Source: Azospirillum lipoferum 4B (GTDB lineage Bacteria > Pseudomonadota > Alphaproteobacteria > Azospirillales > Azospirillaceae). Taken from it: a stretch of DNA of 64,000 nucleotides. Made by a program: the position numbers and the translations under genes. Numbering within the stretch: the stretch's first letter is position 1; every line of letters starts with the position of its first letter. The notes under the pieces are model-generated. The model had not been told where the DNA came from and searched no databases. It worked only from the letters and a program-made list of their open reading frames with translations. Of this stretch, positions 61,672-64,000 are shown one piece after another. Where the stretch lies: the NCBI RefSeq assembly GCF_000283655.1, contig NC_016622.1:1252501-1316500 (forward strand). The letters are read 5' to 3'.

Positions 61672-63015
61672 ATGACCGACACCCTTCGCCCCGTCCACGT
61701 CATAGGCGGCGGTCTCGCCGGATCGGAAGCCGCCTGGCAGCTCGCCTCGCGCGGCGTGCCCGTCGTGCTGCACGAGATGCGCCCGGTCCGCAAGACCGAG
61801 GCCCACGATACCGACAAGCTGGCGGAGCTGGTCTGCTCCAACTCCTTCCGGTCGGACGATGCCGAATACAACGCGGTGGGGCTGCTGCATGAGGAGATGC
61901 GGCGCTGCGGCTCGCTGATCCTGCGCTGCGCCGACGCGCACAAGGTGCCGGCCGGCGGTGCGCTCGCCATGGACCGCGACGGCTTCGCCGATGCGGTGAC
62001 GGAGGCTATCGCCAGCCACCCGCTCATCACCCTCCAGCGCGAGGAGGTCGCCGGCCTGCCGCCGGAGGAGTGGGACAGCGTCATCGTCGCCACCGGCCCC
62101 CTCACCTCCCCCGCCCTGGCGGAGGCCGTGCGCGACCACACCGGCGAGGAATCGCTGGCCTTCTTCGACGCCATCGCCCCCATCGTCTATCTGGAGAGCA
62201 TCGACCTGTCGAAGGCGTGGTTCCAGTCGCGCTACGACAAGCCCGGCCCCGGCGGCACCGGCAAGGACTACATCAACTGCGCCTTCGAGAAGGACGAGTA
62301 CCGCGCCTTCATCGCCGCCCTGATCGAGGGCGAGAAGCTCGACTTCAAGGAGTGGGAGAAGAACACCCCCTATTTCGAAGGCTGCCTGCCGATCGAGGTG
62401 ATGGCGGAGCGCGGCGTCGATACCCTGCGCTACGGCCCGATGAAGCCGGTCGGCCTGACCAACCCGCACAAGCCGGAACGCCGCCCCTATGCGGTGGTCC
62501 AGCTGCGCCAGGACAATGCGCTGGGCACGCTCTACAACCTCGTCGGTTTCCAGACCAAGCTGCGCCACGCCGAACAGGCACGCATCTTCCGCATGATCCC
62601 CGGCCTGGAGAATGCCGAGTTCGCCCGGCTGGGCGGCATGCACCGCAACACCTTCCTGAACAGCCCGCGCCTGCTCGACGACGCCCTGCGGCTGAAGTCG
62701 CTGCCCCGCCTGCGCTTCGCCGGGCAGGTCACGGGCTGCGAAGGCTATGTGGAGAGCGCGGCCGTCGGTCTGCTCGCCGGCCGTTTCGCCGCGGCGGAAC
62801 GTCTGGGCCAGGAAATCAGCAGGCCGCCGGTCACCACGGCGCTCGGCGCCATCCTCGGCCACATCACCGGCGGCGCGGAGGCCGAGACCTACCAGCCGAT
62901 GAATGTCAATTTCGGCCTGTTCCCGCCGGTGGACGACAAGATCCGTGGCCGCGACCGCAAGCTGGCCTACACCCGCCGGGCGCTGGGCGACCTCGACGGC
63001 TGGCTGAAGGGCTGA
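61672..63015 (+). CDS. trmFO: Folate-dependent tRNA (uracil-54-C5) methyltransferase TrmFO
   Basis: A 447-residue FAD enzyme that makes ribothymidine-54 in tRNA with methylene-tetrahydrofolate. [18 protein letters not shown] binds FAD, followed by the family segments [20 protein letters not shown] and NCAFEKDEY. Its presence, instead of TrmA, is typical of alphaproteobacteria and Gram-positives. ATG 61672 is used. It converges with the squalene-synthase-family gene with only 22 bases between. Confidence 0.95.
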   Translation: MTDTLRPVHVIGGGLAGSEAAWQLASRGVPVVLHEMRPVRKTEAHDTDKLAELVCSNSFRSDDAEYNAVGLLHEEMRRCGSLILRCADAHKVPAGGALAMDRDGFADAVTEAIASHPLITLQREEVAGLPPEEWDSVIVATGPLTSPALAEAVRDHTGEESLAFFDAIAPIVYLESIDLSKAWFQSRYDKPGPGGTGKDYINCAFEKDEYRAFIAALIEGEKLDFKEWEKNTPYFEGCLPIEVMAERGVDTLRYGPMKPVGLTNPHKPERRPYAVVQLRQDNALGTLYNLVGFQTKLRHAEQARIFRMIPGLENAEFARLGGMHRNTFLNSPRLLDDALRLKSLPRLRFAGQVTGCEGYVESAAVGLLAGRFAAAERLGQEISRPPVTTALGAILGHITGGAEAETYQPMNVNFGLFPPVDDKIRGRDRKLAYTRRALGDLDGWLKG

Positions 63016-63037
63016 CCGTTCGGACGGAGCGCGGGAG

Positions 63038-63892
63038 TCAGTAGCGCCCGCGCATCGCCGCCCAGCCCAGCTTCAACTGCCGGAACGGGTTGGGCAGCAG
63101 CACGCGCGGGGCGAACACGTCGTTGCCTTCCCGCGCGATCACGCCCAGATGCAGGTCGGCCAGCGTGGCCGGCAGCAGCGCCGGAACCGCCGCTTTGGGC
63201 ACGTCCCGGCGCAGGGCGCGTGACTCGGCCAGATGCCGGCGCGCCACGTCGGCGATCTCGCCCACCACCGACCGCAGTTCCGCGGTGGAGCGGCCGGCGA
63301 ACAGATCCTCGCTCTTGGCGCCATGGCGCTGCATCAGGTCTTCCGGCAGGCGCTGCCGGTGCTGGCGGGCCAGGAAGGGGGCCGCGCGCAGGATGCCGGC
63401 GAGGGCATAGGCGATGCCGACATGGCGCCCGGCCGCCATCGCCGCCTCGTCCCGCACGCCCAGGATTTCCAGCGCAAGCTGGACCAGCGGCGCCCCGGTC
63501 ACCTCGGCATAATTGACGAGGCAGGCCAGATCGGCCGGCGGCGTGTCGTCCAGGTCGGCCTCCCGCGCGTCGATCAGCCGGTCGAACAGGGTGCGGCTCA
63601 GCCCCAGCCCGCGGGCGGCCTCCGCCAGAGGATCCATCACGCCATGACGGGGTACGGGTCCATCCTCATAGACGGCCTCCATGCCGTCGCGCCAGAATTG
63701 AAGCCTCATCTGGCCCAGGATCGGTTCGCTGACGACCTCTCGGGTCTTCGCGATCTCCAGGTTGAAGGCGTAGAGTGCGAACATCGCCTCGCGCCTGTCG
63801 GCGGGAACGAACAGACCTGCCAGAAAGTGGTCGTTGTCATATTTCCGAACCTCCCGTCCGCAATAGGACAGGTCGGTCGCAGCCTTAACCAT
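63038..63892 (-). CDS. Squalene/phytoene synthase family protein
   Basis: A 284-residue protein of the trans-isoprenyl diphosphate synthase fold. CGREVRKYDNDHFLAGLFVPADRR and FNLEIAKTREVVSEPILGQMRLQFW match the branch that includes the mitochondrial complex I assembly factor NDUFAF6; the strict DxxxD pairs of true squalene synthases look incomplete. A carotenoid or hopanoid role is therefore doubtful. The start at 63892 has AGG 6 bases upstream; 63943 would add 17 residues. Upstream, 63893-64000 holds its promoter region. Confidence 0.8.
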   Translation of the reverse strand: MVKAATDLSYCGREVRKYDNDHFLAGLFVPADRREAMFALYAFNLEIAKTREVVSEPILGQMRLQFWRDGMEAVYEDGPVPRHGVMDPLAEAARGLGLSRTLFDRLIDAREADLDDTPPADLACLVNYAEVTGAPLVQLALEILGVRDEAAMAAGRHVGIAYALAGILRAAPFLARQHRQRLPEDLMQRHGAKSEDLFAGRSTAELRSVVGEIADVARRHLAESRALRRDVPKAAVPALLPATLADLHLGVIAREGNDVFAPRVLLPNPFRQLKLGWAAMRGRY

Positions 63893-64000
63893 GGGATGCC
63901 TGATTGGAAAAAGAGGGGGAGGATCGACGGAAGGACGGGCCAAAGCCTGTTGCCACGCCTATATGAAGCACACAAGGTCGCATCGCCAGCCCCGACGCGC

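Overview
This is a GC-rich alphaproteobacterial chromosome segment, most likely from Azospirillum or a close relative in the Rhodospirillales. The evidence is the dusB(nifR3)-ntrB-ntrC-ntrY-ntrX-hfq-hflX order, an E1-beta subunit carrying its own lipoyl domain, fused ispDF, trmFO, and alphaproteobacterial SOS boxes of the GTTC-N7-GTTC type. The content is mostly chromosomal housekeeping. I see no transposase, integrase, phage block, rRNA or CRISPR array.

Layout. 1-3400: 5' end of rpe, then a molybdate ABC transporter (modABC) behind a ModE-like operator, and a short lipoprotein. 3770-12030: ftsB, then the pyruvate dehydrogenase genes pdhA-pdhB-pdhC-lpd, with a small AroQ-type chorismate mutase before lpd and a DUF29 gene after it, followed by lipA and a COQ10-like gene. 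12060-15030: a tautomerase, cinA/pncC, ispDF and a CcsA/YpjD-like membrane protein. 15160-25870: the nitrogen-control block dusB-ntrBC and ntrYX, then a Phd/VapC-type toxin-antitoxin pair with a 12-bp palindromic operator, a HAD phosphatase, hfq and hflX. 26060-28910: an unknown small protein, a proline-rich exported protein, an inositol-monophosphatase-family enzyme and a tandem universal stress protein. 29120-31740: a thiamin-precursor ABC transporter (thiZXY) behind a TPP riboswitch. 31770-38630: a deacetylase-family protein, two tandem paralogous membrane-anchored coiled-coil proteins, a long ParA/MinD-like ATPase with a low-complexity linker, an unknown protein, a stand-alone receiver domain, and ssb with an SOS promoter. 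38740-41070: a LysR/MFS divergent pair and tRNA-Gln(TTG). 41190-48160: a MoxR-DUF58-DUF4159-large membrane protein operon. 48420-51950: DUF1285, a NUDIX hydrolase, CCA tRNA nucleotidyltransferase and an SDR. 52010-58160: a polyphosphate island (ppx, ppk1, a SixA-like phosphatase, a CYTH-CHAD protein). 58330-64000: uvrA with an SOS box, a second Thr-rich lipoprotein, trmFO and a squalene/phytoene-synthase-family gene.

The least explained region is 33.1-37.8 kb. It combines two membrane coiled-coil paralogues sharing a C-terminal motif, a ParA-like ATPase joined in frame to a predicted N-terminal helical module (or translated separately from an internal start), and an isolated receiver whose signalling lysine is arginine. 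Other points of note are an identical 15-bp LexA-type box at ssb and uvrA, an 86-bp perfect identity between the lipoyl domains of pdhB and pdhC, a perfect palindrome before pdhA, and a hairpin that may hide the ribosome site of the Thr-rich lipoprotein after uvrA. All family assignments come from reading motifs by eye; no database search was run.
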